Shown here: positions 7,594 to 14,036 of the stretch, one piece after another
Layout: each line of letters begins with the position of its first letter
Position numbering within the stretch: position 1 is the stretch's first letter
NCBI GenBank assembly: GCA_012514045.1
Contig: JAAZBA010000324.1
Location: forward strand, 1 to 19,470
DNA length: 19,470 nt
Source: Clostridiales bacterium
GTDB lineage: Bacteria > Bacillota > Clostridia > Oscillospirales > QAMX01
Direction: 5' to 3'
Made by a program: the position numbers and the translations under genes
The notes under the pieces: model-generated
Told to the model about the DNA's origin: nothing
What the model saw: the letters and a program-made list of their open reading frames with translations, nothing else
Databases searched by the model: none

Positions 7594-9906
7594 ATGACAA
7601 ACCCCTTCTATCGTCTTGCGCCATTTATACAGGAATATATATATACCCACGGCTGGACCTCGCTTAGGGCGATACAGGTGGCAGCCTGCAAGACTTTATT
7701 TGAGACGGATGACAACCTCCTCCTTGCCGCCGGCACCGCCTCCGGCAAAACCGAGGCAGCGTTTTTCCCCATTCTCACTGAGTTTTTTGAAAATCCTCCC
7801 ATTACGGTTGGAGCTCTTTATATCGGGCCTCTCAAGGCGCTGATAAACGATCAGTTCCAGCGGCTGGAGGATCTGTGCCGTGAGGCGGATATCCCTGTAT
7901 GGCACTGGCACGGTGACGTGGCGGTGTCCCATAAGCAGAAGATGGTGAAACACCCCTCCGGCATACTACAGATTACCCCGGAATCCCTTGAGGCGATGCT
8001 CATGCACAGGCATAACGATATCGTCAGGCTTTTCGGGGATCTAAGATACATAGTTGTAGACGAAATCCACTCCCTCATGCGGGGAGACAGAGGAGCCCAG
8101 GTGCTCTGCCTCATTGAGCGGCTCACAAAGCTCTCCGGCTCAAATCCCAGACGAATCGGTCTATCTGCCACTATAGGCGACCTGAAAGCAGCTGGGGATT
8201 TTCTCTCCGCCGGCAGCGGAAGAAAGACGGCAACGCCCTCTATATCCTCAAAGGGGACAAAATGGCGCCTTTCCATGGAGCATTTCTTCGTCTCCGGCGT
8301 CCAGTCCGGGGACTTTTCCGATGACTCTGTAGGTATGGCGCCGCTGGATACTCCCAAGGACGTTGCCCCTGCCGACGCGGATCCCAGCATAGGTTATATA
8401 TTCGAGCATACCAAAGGTAGAAAATGCCTTGTGTTCGTAAACTCCCGGGAGGAGTGTGAGGTAGTCACCGCCTCCCTTCGCCGCTACTGCGAGGAACAAG
8501 GGGAGCGGGATCGCTTCCTCATCCATCATGGCAACCTCTCCGCCTCCTACAGGGAAACCGCTGAATCGGTTATGAAAGACGATACCCAGACAATGACCAC
8601 CGTTACCACCGCAACTCTGGAGCTGGGAATCGATATAGGAAAGCTCGAAAGAGCCTTCCAGATCGATGCCCCCTTTATGGTCTCCTCCTTTCTTCAGCGC
8701 ATGGGACGCACCGGAAGGCGTGGGGAGCCTCCCGAGATGTGGTTTGTAATCCGGGAGGACGAGCCTGAGCCAAGAACAATGCTTCCCGATATGATACCAT
8801 GGAAGCTTCTTCAGGGCATCGCCCTTGTACAGCTCTATGTGCAGGAGAAATATGTAGAGCCCCCGAAACTTGACCGACTCCCCTTCAGTCTCCTGTATCA
8901 TCAGACAATGTCAACTCTTGTATCCACAGGTGAGCTTACCCCCAGAGAGCTTGCCTCAAGGGTTCTATCCCTCTCCATGTTCAGGGACATATCCCAGGAG
9001 GACTATAAGACGCTTTTAAGGCATCTGCTGTCCATCGACCACCTGCAGCGCACCGATGAGGGCACGCTGATTGTAGGTCTGGCCGGGGAGCGGATTGTCA
9101 ATTCCTTCAAGTTCTACGCTGTGTTTCAGGATAACGAAGAGTACACAGTGCGCTGCGAGTCTCAGGAGCTGGGCACCATCGTTATGCCTCCTCCCGTGGG
9201 CGAACGGGTGGCTATAGCAGGTCATGTATGGGTGGTGAAGGAGATTGACCTGAAGCGCCGTCTTGTGTATGTGGAGCAGGTAAAAGGCATAGTCCCCGCT
9301 TATTTCGGTATGTGCCCGGGAGATATCACCACAAAGGTACTGGAGCGGATGCGCCTTGTTCTTCAAGAAAACGATATATACCCATACCTCATGAAAAACG
9401 CCGTGGCAAGGCTTGGCGAGGTACGACTTATGGCAAGAAACGCTCTTGTGACGGAGAAATATCTTGTAAGCCCCGGAGGCGACATGTACGCCTTCTTCCC
9501 CTGGCTGGGCACCTACGCATTTTTGGCCATGGAGCGTTTTCTGAAACTGAGATGCTCCCAAAGGCTGGGGCTTACGGCTATGGAGTCTGCCAGACCATAC
9601 TATATAAGGTTTCGAATGAAGGTTAGCGAGGAGGAATTCTATCATGTTCTCCGCGATGAAGAAAGAAACCTCATGGACCCCATGGAGCTTGTGTACCCTG
9701 AGGAAGTGCCGGTCTTTGAAAAATACGATGAATACGTGCCCTCGGAACTTATTAGGAAGAGCTTCGCCTACGATGTCCTGGGTGTGGATGAACTGAGGAT
9801 GAGAATCGGCACTATGACAAAAAAAGCGTTCGCCCCTTCGGACGAGACACTTTACATTGATTTCGGAAACGCTGATTCTGCTCCGGATATTGACTGTCAA
9901 GGATGA
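7594..9906 (+). CDS. brxHI-like: BrxHI / Lhr-like superfamily II DEAD/DEAH-box helicase
   Basis: The protein (770 residues from ATG 7594) is a superfamily II helicase of the Lhr-like BrxHI type. Seen, numbered from that ATG: Q-motif region around IQVAA, motif I AAGTASGKTEA at 46-56, GPLKALINDQ (motif Ia) at 78-87, TPESLEAML (Ib), motif II VVDEIHSL at 154-161, motif III LSAT at 190-193, VFVNSREE (IV), TLELGIDIG (V) at 341-349 and QRMGRTGRRGEP (VI) at 368-379. After the motor core come about 380 residues with a winged-helix-like and a C-terminal DUF4145-free region, in place of the long Lhr extension. It is predicted to unwind or translocate on nucleic acid. In BREX types 2 and 6 such a helicase pairs with BrxD, which is exactly its neighbour here. 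An alternative in-frame GTG start at 7585 would add three residues. No clear terminator follows. Confidence 0.88.
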   Translation: MTNPFYRLAPFIQEYIYTHGWTSLRAIQVAACKTLFETDDNLLLAAGTASGKTEAAFFPILTEFFENPPITVGALYIGPLKALINDQFQRLEDLCREADIPVWHWHGDVAVSHKQKMVKHPSGILQITPESLEAMLMHRHNDIVRLFGDLRYIVVDEIHSLMRGDRGAQVLCLIERLTKLSGSNPRRIGLSATIGDLKAAGDFLSAGSGRKTATPSISSKGTKWRLSMEHFFVSGVQSGDFSDDSVGMAPLDTPKDVAPADADPSIGYIFEHTKGRKCLVFVNSREECEVVTASLRRYCEEQGERDRFLIHHGNLSASYRETAESVMKDDTQTMTTVTTATLELGIDIGKLERAFQIDAPFMVSSFLQRMGRTGRRGEPPEMWFVIREDEPEPRTMLPDMIPWKLLQGIALVQLYVQEKYVEPPKLDRLPFSLLYHQTMSTLVSTGELTPRELASRVLSLSMFRDISQEDYKTLLRHLLSIDHLQRTDEGTLIVGLAGERIVNSFKFYAVFQDNEEYTVRCESQELGTIVMPPPVGERVAIAGHVWVVKEIDLKRRLVYVEQVKGIVPAYFGMCPGDITTKVLERMRLVLQENDIYPYLMKNAVARLGEVRLMARNALVTEKYLVSPGGDMYAFFPWLGTYAFLAMERFLKLRCSQRLGLTAMESARPYYIRFRMKVSEEEFYHVLRDEERNLMDPMELVYPEEVPVFEKYDEYVPSELIRKSFAYDVLGVDELRMRIGTMTKKAFAPSDETLYIDFGNADSAPDIDCQG

Positions 9907-9996
9907 CAGTAAAGTATGCGCTTTCACGCAAACTGATTTCATGTACGAAAAAATTTATCACAATATCAGATTATCACTTCAATTTTCAGCATAATT

Positions 9997-10782
9997 TCAT
10001 ACATCCACCGTATATTGGCATACTCTGGGCAGAATTTTACATTCGGGACAAGGGGTGTTTCCTCCATAGCCTTCCCGGAGGCATTTCGCAATCACCTCAT
10101 ACCCCTCCCTTAGGCGGTAGAATGTGACTGTCGCTTCGCCTATTTTTGCCCTGCGGTGGATTTTCTCCATTTCCGCACTATACAGTGTCCGGTCGTTTAT
10201 TGGACAAGGTTTGCCTCTCCATCCCCATGTGTAGGCGTGTTCCATCTCTCCTCTTTCGTTGATCACCGGGTATACCTCTCCTCTTTTACTGATGCATCCG
10301 GCTTTCTCCAGTGTTTCCACGCAGTGGTGGAAAGTGTTCCTGTTATACCCTACTCCTAAAAGCAGGCAATACCCGTCATCCTGCATTAGCCGGTGTAGCG
10401 GAGAGTTTTCTCCCATGCAGTCGTATCTCTGATGATCCCGGGTATAGCGAATAGCGTTTTTTCCCCATGCCACAAAGGAATGGGTTGGGTTCATGCTGCG
10501 TTCGGAGCCCTCATACCGCCTCAACGCTTCGGTTATCGCACCGCACACCGATGGAGTAGAGCGGATATCGAACATTTCGCCCCTGTCGTATGGGGCGTTA
10601 TGGTTAAAGGAAGGCATAAGGATAGTGCCATCGGAGGTTATTATCTCCGTCAGAGCCTCAAGCACCGTGTCGGCGCCGCCCTCGACATATCCGAGGGAAG
10701 ACAAAGAGGAGTGAACAATGATGTTCATCCCCCGGCAAAGCCCAAGGGAACGCAATCCTTCGATTATATCGGATTTGTTCAT
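9997..10782 (-). CDS. AAC(3)-family N-acetyltransferase
   Basis: The 261-residue protein belongs to the AAC(3) aminoglycoside 3-N-acetyltransferase family (Antibiotic_NAT), which uses acetyl-CoA. Seen: VHSSLSSLGYVEGGADTV at 23-40 (CoA-binding region), GTILMPSF at 52-59, RSMNPTHSFVAWG at 95-107 with the expected catalytic H101, and FHHCVE at 151-156. Chromosomal homologues are widespread in Firmicutes and many do not give resistance, so a clinical phenotype should not be assumed. The C-terminus carries a CPEC at 245-248 plus nearby C234 and C255, which might bind a metal or form disulphides. It faces the helicase gene tail to tail, 90 nt apart. The start is supported by GAGG 9 nt upstream and by a promoter on the - strand. 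Confidence 0.85.
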   Translation of the reverse strand: MNKSDIIEGLRSLGLCRGMNIIVHSSLSSLGYVEGGADTVLEALTEIITSDGTILMPSFNHNAPYDRGEMFDIRSTPSVCGAITEALRRYEGSERSMNPTHSFVAWGKNAIRYTRDHQRYDCMGENSPLHRLMQDDGYCLLLGVGYNRNTFHHCVETLEKAGCISKRGEVYPVINERGEMEHAYTWGWRGKPCPINDRTLYSAEMEKIHRRAKIGEATVTFYRLREGYEVIAKCLREGYGGNTPCPECKILPRVCQYTVDV

Positions 10783-10817
10783 GGTAATTTACCTCGCAAA
10801 GCATAAGGTTATAGGAC

Positions 10818-10846
10818 ATTATACCCTAAAAAGGGGTTAAAAACAA
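10818..10846 (-). promoter_or_regulatory. promoter for the AAC(3)-family gene
   Basis: Read on the - strand: TTGTTT (10841-10846), a 17-nt spacer and a perfect TATAAT (10818-10823). The -10 lies 35 nt before the start codon; the GAGG site is at 10792-10795. Confidence 0.65.
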
Positions 10847-10974
10847 TAGTAAATACAGAGAAGCGGATACCTATCCCCTGTATAAAATTCTCTTATTCCT
10901 AATGGAAATACCACGGGCATGCCTTGTTTTAAAGCAATAAATTGTCTGTTGATTATGTTGATAAAAAATACTTT

Positions 10975-10993
10975 TAATGTAACATAATGTAAC
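10975..10993 (+). repeat. direct repeat TAATGTAAC x2, candidate activator site
   Basis: Two identical 9-mers TAATGTAAC at 10975-10983 and 10985-10993 are separated by one base, a 10-bp period that places both on the same face of the helix. The repeat ends 10 nt before the -35 of the next promoter, the place where response regulators and similar activators bind. No regulator gene is identified in the window. Confidence 0.45.
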
Positions 10994-11003
10994 TGATTTG
11001 ATA

Positions 11004-11032
11004 TTGAAATCACAATAAATGCGTGTTATAAT
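11004..11032 (+). promoter_or_regulatory. extended -10 promoter for the zinc-ribbon membrane protein gene
   Basis: TTGAAA at 11004-11009, a 17-nt spacer and TATAAT at 11027-11032 preceded by TGT (extended -10). GGGAGG at 11050-11055 is 8 nt before the ATG. Confidence 0.78.
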
Positions 11033-11063
11033 AATTATAATCTAATTCAGGGAGGACTAAGAT

Positions 11064-11972
11064 ATGCCATTTTGTTCCAATTGCGGCGCAACTGTCGCCG
11101 AAAATTCGAAATTCTGCCCCAACTGCGGAACAGGCGTCGTCACGTCCGCCGCAGCTGTGACTCCACCTCCTCAAACACCGCCACCTCCTCAAACACCGCC
11201 GGTTCAGGAAGCTCCTTCTCAGTTCCAGCAGCAACAGTATCAGCAGTACCAGTACGCTCCGCCGCCTCCCCCTCCCAAGGATCCTTCCCTTGTGGGAAAG
11301 GTCATGGGCAATGCGCTGCAGATTCTGCTTAAAAAGCCTATCCGTCTTTGGGGACTGTCCCTTATGGGTACGCTCCTCATCGTCCTGGCCTATCTTTTTG
11401 GCTACATTCCCATTATCGCGATCCCAATTGCCCTTACCCTTAAGGTAGGCATGTGCGCCGTGTACCTCGACGGCTACGCGGGCAAGGAGGACCTGGACAC
11501 AGACCAAATTTTCTACGGTTTCAAGCGTTTCATTAAAACAGCCTGCGCTATGGGATGGAAGGAACTTTGGATTCTAATCTGGGCGCTAATACCCTTTGTA
11601 GGCTTTATATTTGCAATCATCAAAGGTTACGCCTACTCCTTCGTACCATACAACATCCTTACGGACAAGAGTCTGAATCATGCGGGAGCACTTCGCTGCT
11701 CCATGGATCAGACCGAAGGCTATAAAGGTAAGATGTTCCTTGCGGACTTCATAGTATTCGCATCTATAGCCGTTGTATCCCTTGTTCTGGGGCTGCTCAG
11801 TCTCATCCCCTATGTGGGCTGGCTGTTCGGATTGGTGCTGTTTTTGTTCGCCATTGCGGCTATCGCCCTTGCTCCCCTCTACCTCGGACTCATCCACGCG
11901 GGATTCTTCCATGAGATCGTCGGCGCCGTCATAGACAACGAAGAGATGGAAGGCACAAAAACAGAAGAGTAA
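11064..11972 (+). CDS. zinc-ribbon multi-pass membrane protein (DUF975-like C-terminal part)
   Basis: The 302-residue protein has three parts. Residues 1-24 form a zinc ribbon with C4, C7, C18 and C21 in two CxxC knuckles. Residues about 30-75 are a Pro/Gln-rich linker. Residues about 95-285 are hydrophobic, with likely membrane segments near 97-116, 117-135, 167-187, 226-246 and 250-272. The membrane part follows the pattern of DUF975-type proteins: a W-x3-W-x6-PFVG helix, IIKGYAYSFVPYNILTDK at 185-202, and GYKGKMFLADF. DUF975 membership is an inference from this pattern. The zinc ribbon is predicted to be cytoplasmic. Function is unknown; such proteins are often stress- or envelope-related, but nothing here proves it. 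The gene is a single transcription unit with a strong promoter and a terminator. The two in-frame PPPQTP repeats are described separately. Confidence 0.75.
   Translation: MPFCSNCGATVAENSKFCPNCGTGVVTSAAAVTPPPQTPPPPQTPPVQEAPSQFQQQQYQQYQYAPPPPPPKDPSLVGKVMGNALQILLKKPIRLWGLSLMGTLLIVLAYLFGYIPIIAIPIALTLKVGMCAVYLDGYAGKEDLDTDQIFYGFKRFIKTACAMGWKELWILIWALIPFVGFIFAIIKGYAYSFVPYNILTDKSLNHAGALRCSMDQTEGYKGKMFLADFIVFASIAVVSLVLGLLSLIPYVGWLFGLVLFLFAIAAIALAPLYLGLIHAGFFHEIVGAVIDNEEMEGTKTEE
11163..11198 (+). repeat. perfect 18-bp in-frame tandem duplication
   Basis: An 18-nt unit (11163-11180) is repeated exactly at 11181-11198. It encodes PPPQTP twice in the Pro/Gln linker of the zinc-ribbon membrane protein. 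Perfect identity at the DNA level points to a recent duplication and a possible slippage site that would lengthen or shorten the linker without a frameshift. Confidence 0.9.
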
Positions 11973-11984
11973 TCGGATTTATGT

Positions 11985-12025
11985 AAAAATCGCGGTATGT
12001 CTGAAACGACACACCGCGATTTTTT
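11985..12025. terminator. bidirectional intrinsic terminator
   Basis: AAAAATCGCGGT (11985-11996) pairs with ACCGCGATTTTT (12013-12024), and inside it GTC (11999-12001) pairs with GAC (12008-12010) past one mismatch. A-tract and T-tract flank the stem, so it reads as a terminator on both strands. It serves the converging zinc-ribbon gene (+, ends 11972) and the Gfo/Idh gene (-, ends 12094). Confidence 0.9.
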
Positions 12026-12093
12026 ATTCATGCAACACTACTTGGTATCAGGCAAGCATAAACGTAAATCAAGTTTCGTATATCGCCTTTGTT

Positions 12094-13194
12094 TTAGTCC
12101 AGTATTCCCGGGGCGGCGTTTTGTTTCATGGGGAGATGGCGTTCGAATGGTGTTTCCATTATGTAGGTGCCGGGTTCCTCGCTTGCCATAAAAGTGAGCA
12201 TCTCCACCACGTGAAGCTGCTGCCTTGAATCAGCCCTGTGGGCTCTGCCTGTCTTAATAGCCTTTGCCATATCCGCCAGACCCAATCCCCTGCTCTCTTC
12301 AGTATAGGGGAAGAGCATGTCTATATCCACAGTTTTTTTCGACTCTCTCATCAACGTCAGCTTGCCGGAAAAGCAGTTGGGATCCGGCACAAACAGCGTG
12401 CCCTCGGTGCCGTATATCTCAAGGGTCGCGTAGTTCGGGTGGAACACATCGAAGGTCATAAGGGTGTTCGCCACCGCTCCCGAGTCAAATTCGAGGATAC
12501 TGTTGCAGTATGTCTGCACATCCACATCGATAAGTGAGCCGTAGCGGGGCTCCGCAAGCTTTACGCGCTGCTTATATGGCTTTGTTGCCACGGTTGTGAC
12601 GGATTTGCAGCGCCCCAGAAGGTTAATAAGCGCCGTTGTATAGTATGGACCCATGTCCAGCACCGGACCTCCGGCGAATCCATAGAAGGGCTCAGAGTCA
12701 GGATGCCAATACTCCGGTCCGTGCTGTATCATTCTTGCGCTGGCTCCGAAGGGCTCCCCGATGAAGCCGGAGTCAATGAGCTTTCTTGCGGTCTGTATAC
12801 CGGCTCCCATAAAGGTATCAGGAGCGCCGCCTAAGTACAGCCCCTTGCTTTGAGCCAGCTCGTACAGCTCCTTCGCCAAAGGGAATGTATGGGCCAAGGG
12901 CTTTTCCGAATACACGTTCTTTCCGGCGCTCAGGGCGGCTTTAGTAACCTCGTAGTGGTTGAAGGCTTCTGTAATATTGAGCACTATATCCACCTCGGGA
13001 TCGGAAAAAAGCTCGTACATATCGTTATACAGCTTAGAGATTTTGTATTCCTCTACCGCTTCCTCCGCCTTTTCACGGACAAGATCGCATACGCCTATGA
13101 TTTCAATCTCCCGGAAGGTCTTGGTTATGTTGTTAAGGTATCTTGAGCTGATGTTGCCGACTCCCACAAACCCGATTTTCACCTTTTTTGTCAT
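12094..13194 (-). CDS. Gfo/Idh/MocA-family NAD(P)-dependent oxidoreductase
   Basis: The 366-residue protein has the family layout: an N-terminal Rossmann domain with IGFVGVGNISSRYL at 7-20, VCDL at 35-38, the SEKPL motif at 96-100 with K98 as catalytic/cofactor lysine, and a C-terminal alpha/beta domain with GGPVLDMGPYYTTAL at 175-189. In most family members a catalytic His follows the conserved Asp (DxGxH); here the stretch is DMGPYY, so the usual His is replaced by Tyr, as in a known sub-branch. The family oxidises or epimerises sugars, inositols and related polyols; the substrate is unknown. GGAG upstream supports the ATG. It is a single-gene unit between its own promoter and a shared terminator. 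Together with the GH39 and DegT-type genes it suggests saccharide metabolism nearby. Confidence 0.88.
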   Translation of the reverse strand: MTKKVKIGFVGVGNISSRYLNNITKTFREIEIIGVCDLVREKAEEAVEEYKISKLYNDMYELFSDPEVDIVLNITEAFNHYEVTKAALSAGKNVYSEKPLAHTFPLAKELYELAQSKGLYLGGAPDTFMGAGIQTARKLIDSGFIGEPFGASARMIQHGPEYWHPDSEPFYGFAGGPVLDMGPYYTTALINLLGRCKSVTTVATKPYKQRVKLAEPRYGSLIDVDVQTYCNSILEFDSGAVANTLMTFDVFHPNYATLEIYGTEGTLFVPDPNCFSGKLTLMRESKKTVDIDMLFPYTEESRGLGLADMAKAIKTGRAHRADSRQQLHVVEMLTFMASEEPGTYIMETPFERHLPMKQNAAPGILD

Positions 13195-13224
13195 TTAGCC
13201 CATCTCCTCTATTTAGTTTTGTCC

Positions 13225-13253
13225 AGTATACCACCAAAAATCCGGAATTGCAA
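13225..13253 (-). promoter_or_regulatory. promoter for the Gfo/Idh gene
   Basis: On the - strand: TTGCAA (13248-13253), 17-nt spacer, TATACT (13225-13230), 31 nt before the start codon. Confidence 0.7.
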
Positions 13254-13271
13254 TGAAAAAACCGTCTGTCC

Positions 13272-13300
13272 TTGCAAAAGTCCGCCGTTTGTTGTATAAT
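13272..13300 (+). promoter_or_regulatory. promoter for the MazG-like gene
   Basis: TTGCAA (13272-13277), 17-nt spacer, TATAAT (13295-13300). Its -35 is only 18 nt from the -35 of the divergent Gfo/Idh promoter and has the same sequence. Confidence 0.75.
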
Positions 13301-13320
13301 CCTGCTATACTTAATCTTCA

Positions 13321-13326
13321 AGGAGG
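13321..13326 (+). promoter_or_regulatory. ribosome binding site that decides the MazG-like start
   Basis: AGGAGG, five nt before ATG 13332, supports the 108-residue form over a longer upstream reading. Confidence 0.8.
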
Positions 13327-13331
13327 CAGTT

Positions 13332-13658
13332 ATGGCGGAGTTTACCTTTAATGATATAATCGATATGCAGCACACCCTGCAGGAAAGATATAAAGATCGT
13401 TGGGAGCCTCTTAATCCGGAAGGAAGCGTCGCTAAGCTTCTGTGGCTGGTGGGAGAAATATGTGAAGTCTCTGACATCATCAAGAAAAATGGCGCGGAGG
13501 CGGCGAACTCCGATCCCGCTCTAAGAGCCAATATCGTAGAGGAGCTGGCGGACGTTCTGATGTATTACGGCGATGTGCTTCTCTGCTTCGGAGTCACCAG
13601 CGATGAGCTGCGGGACGCCTATATAAGCAAATTTAAGCGGAATATGACCAGATGGTAA
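13332..13658 (+). CDS. MazG-like nucleotide pyrophosphohydrolase domain protein
   Basis: The 108-residue protein is a single all-alpha MazG-like domain, the usual size for stand-alone members. Seen: GEICEVSDI at 41-49 and VEELADVLMY at 69-78, which give the ExxE and EExxD metal-binding motifs (E42, E45, E70, E71, D74) that hold Mg2+ in nucleoside-triphosphate pyrophosphohydrolases. Such proteins hydrolyse (d)NTPs, often damaged or non-canonical, to NMP and pyrophosphate; the substrate here is unknown. The start at ATG 13332 is chosen because AGGAGG lies at 13321-13326, five nt upstream. A longer reading from a TTG at 13272 would begin inside the -35 box and ahead of the transcript start, so it is rejected. 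The gene stands alone. Confidence 0.82.
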   Translation: MAEFTFNDIIDMQHTLQERYKDRWEPLNPEGSVAKLLWLVGEICEVSDIIKKNGAEAANSDPALRANIVEELADVLMYYGDVLLCFGVTSDELRDAYISKFKRNMTRW

Positions 13659-13702
13659 AAAACAAATATAACAAACCTTTATTCACAACATAAAAGACGG
13701 GT

Positions 13703-13730
13703 CTGCAGCGAAATTTGAGTTTTGCTACAG
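13703..13730 (+). terminator. weak hairpin after the MazG-like gene
   Basis: CTGCAGCGAAA (13703-13713) pairs with TTTTGCTACAG (13720-13730) with one G-U pair and one mismatch around a TTTGAG loop, followed only by TGTTTA. It may be a weak or decayed terminator. Its left arm shares CTGCAGCGAAA with the hairpin at 13983-14021. Confidence 0.4.
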
Positions 13731-13795
13731 TGTTTATCCCCCAATATACGGCAGTGCAGATCTAAAAAGACTGCGATGTTGGCAACCTTTTCTGT

Positions 13796-13816
13796 CCCCC
13801 CTTTAGACAAGGGGGG
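13796..13816. repeat. C-tract/G-tract palindrome
   Basis: CCCCCCTT (13796-13803) pairs perfectly with AAGGGGGG (13809-13816) around TAGAC. It resembles the short CCCCCCTT...AAGGGGGG palindromes dispersed between genes in many gut Clostridia (from memory). A second CCCCCCTT occurs at 13869-13876. Confidence 0.6.
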
Positions 13817-13866
13817 AAGGATACGAACTTCTTGCTTTTAACAGTTGCAAAAAAGACTCAGACCTC

Positions 13867-13973
13867 ATCCCCCCTTAGCCTACGTACTGCAAGCAGTGCT
13901 GGGGGTACACCCGGCGCTTGACGCATACATGCGTCAAGCATGTATGCGTCAAGCGCCGTGCGCCGGAGGGGAT
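13867..13973. repeat. composite palindromic element (REP/MITE-like)
   Basis: Outer ends ATCCCC (13867-13872) and GGGGAT (13968-13973) are complementary. Inside are an irregular hairpin at about 13869-13906 (CCCCC...GGGGG with an inner ACTG-CAAG-CAGT) and a perfect 20-bp inverted repeat, 13912-13931 against 13939-13958, with a 7-nt loop. The word ATGCGTCAAGC occurs twice directly (13929-13939, 13944-13954) and once inverted (13916-13926). No coding capacity is apparent. This, with the two hairpins on either side, fills the 378-nt gap between the MazG-like gene and the dehydrogenase operon. Confidence 0.7.
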
Positions 13974-13982
13974 TATACGCAA

Positions 13983-14021
13983 ACGGGGCTGCAGCGAAAC
14001 AAAAATTCGCTGCAGCCCCGT
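13983..14021. terminator. terminator hairpin of the 2-oxoacid dehydrogenase operon
   Basis: A perfect 16-bp stem pairs 13983-13998 (ACGGGGCTGCAGCGAA) with 14006-14021 around ACAAAAA. It lies 15 nt beyond the E1 stop codon on the - strand. The T-tract is poor on both strands (TTTGCG on the -, ATCTCTTTT on the +), but stem strength and position fit transcription stop or 3'-end protection. Confidence 0.75.
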
Positions 14022-14036
14022 ATCTCTTTTAATATC

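Noticed and set aside
2823..9906. A full BREX system
   Set aside because: No PglX methylase, PglZ phosphatase, BrxA, BrxB or BrxL-like gene is in the window; only BrxD- and BrxHI-like genes are present.
9016..9942. Open frame of 308 codons on the - strand
   Set aside because: It is antisense to the conserved helicase gene and has no recognisable motif or good start signal.
9907..9996. Terminator between the helicase and AAC(3) genes
   Set aside because: No convincing stem with a T-tract was found in this 90-nt AT-rich gap; the converging transcripts may overlap.
9997..10782. Acquired aminoglycoside resistance gene
   Set aside because: No mobile element flanks it, its base composition is like its neighbours, and many chromosomal members of this family give no resistance.
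13912..13958. Possible CRISPR repeats
   Set aside because: The copies of the 11-nt word are adjacent or inverted with no regular spacers; it is a palindrome, not an array.
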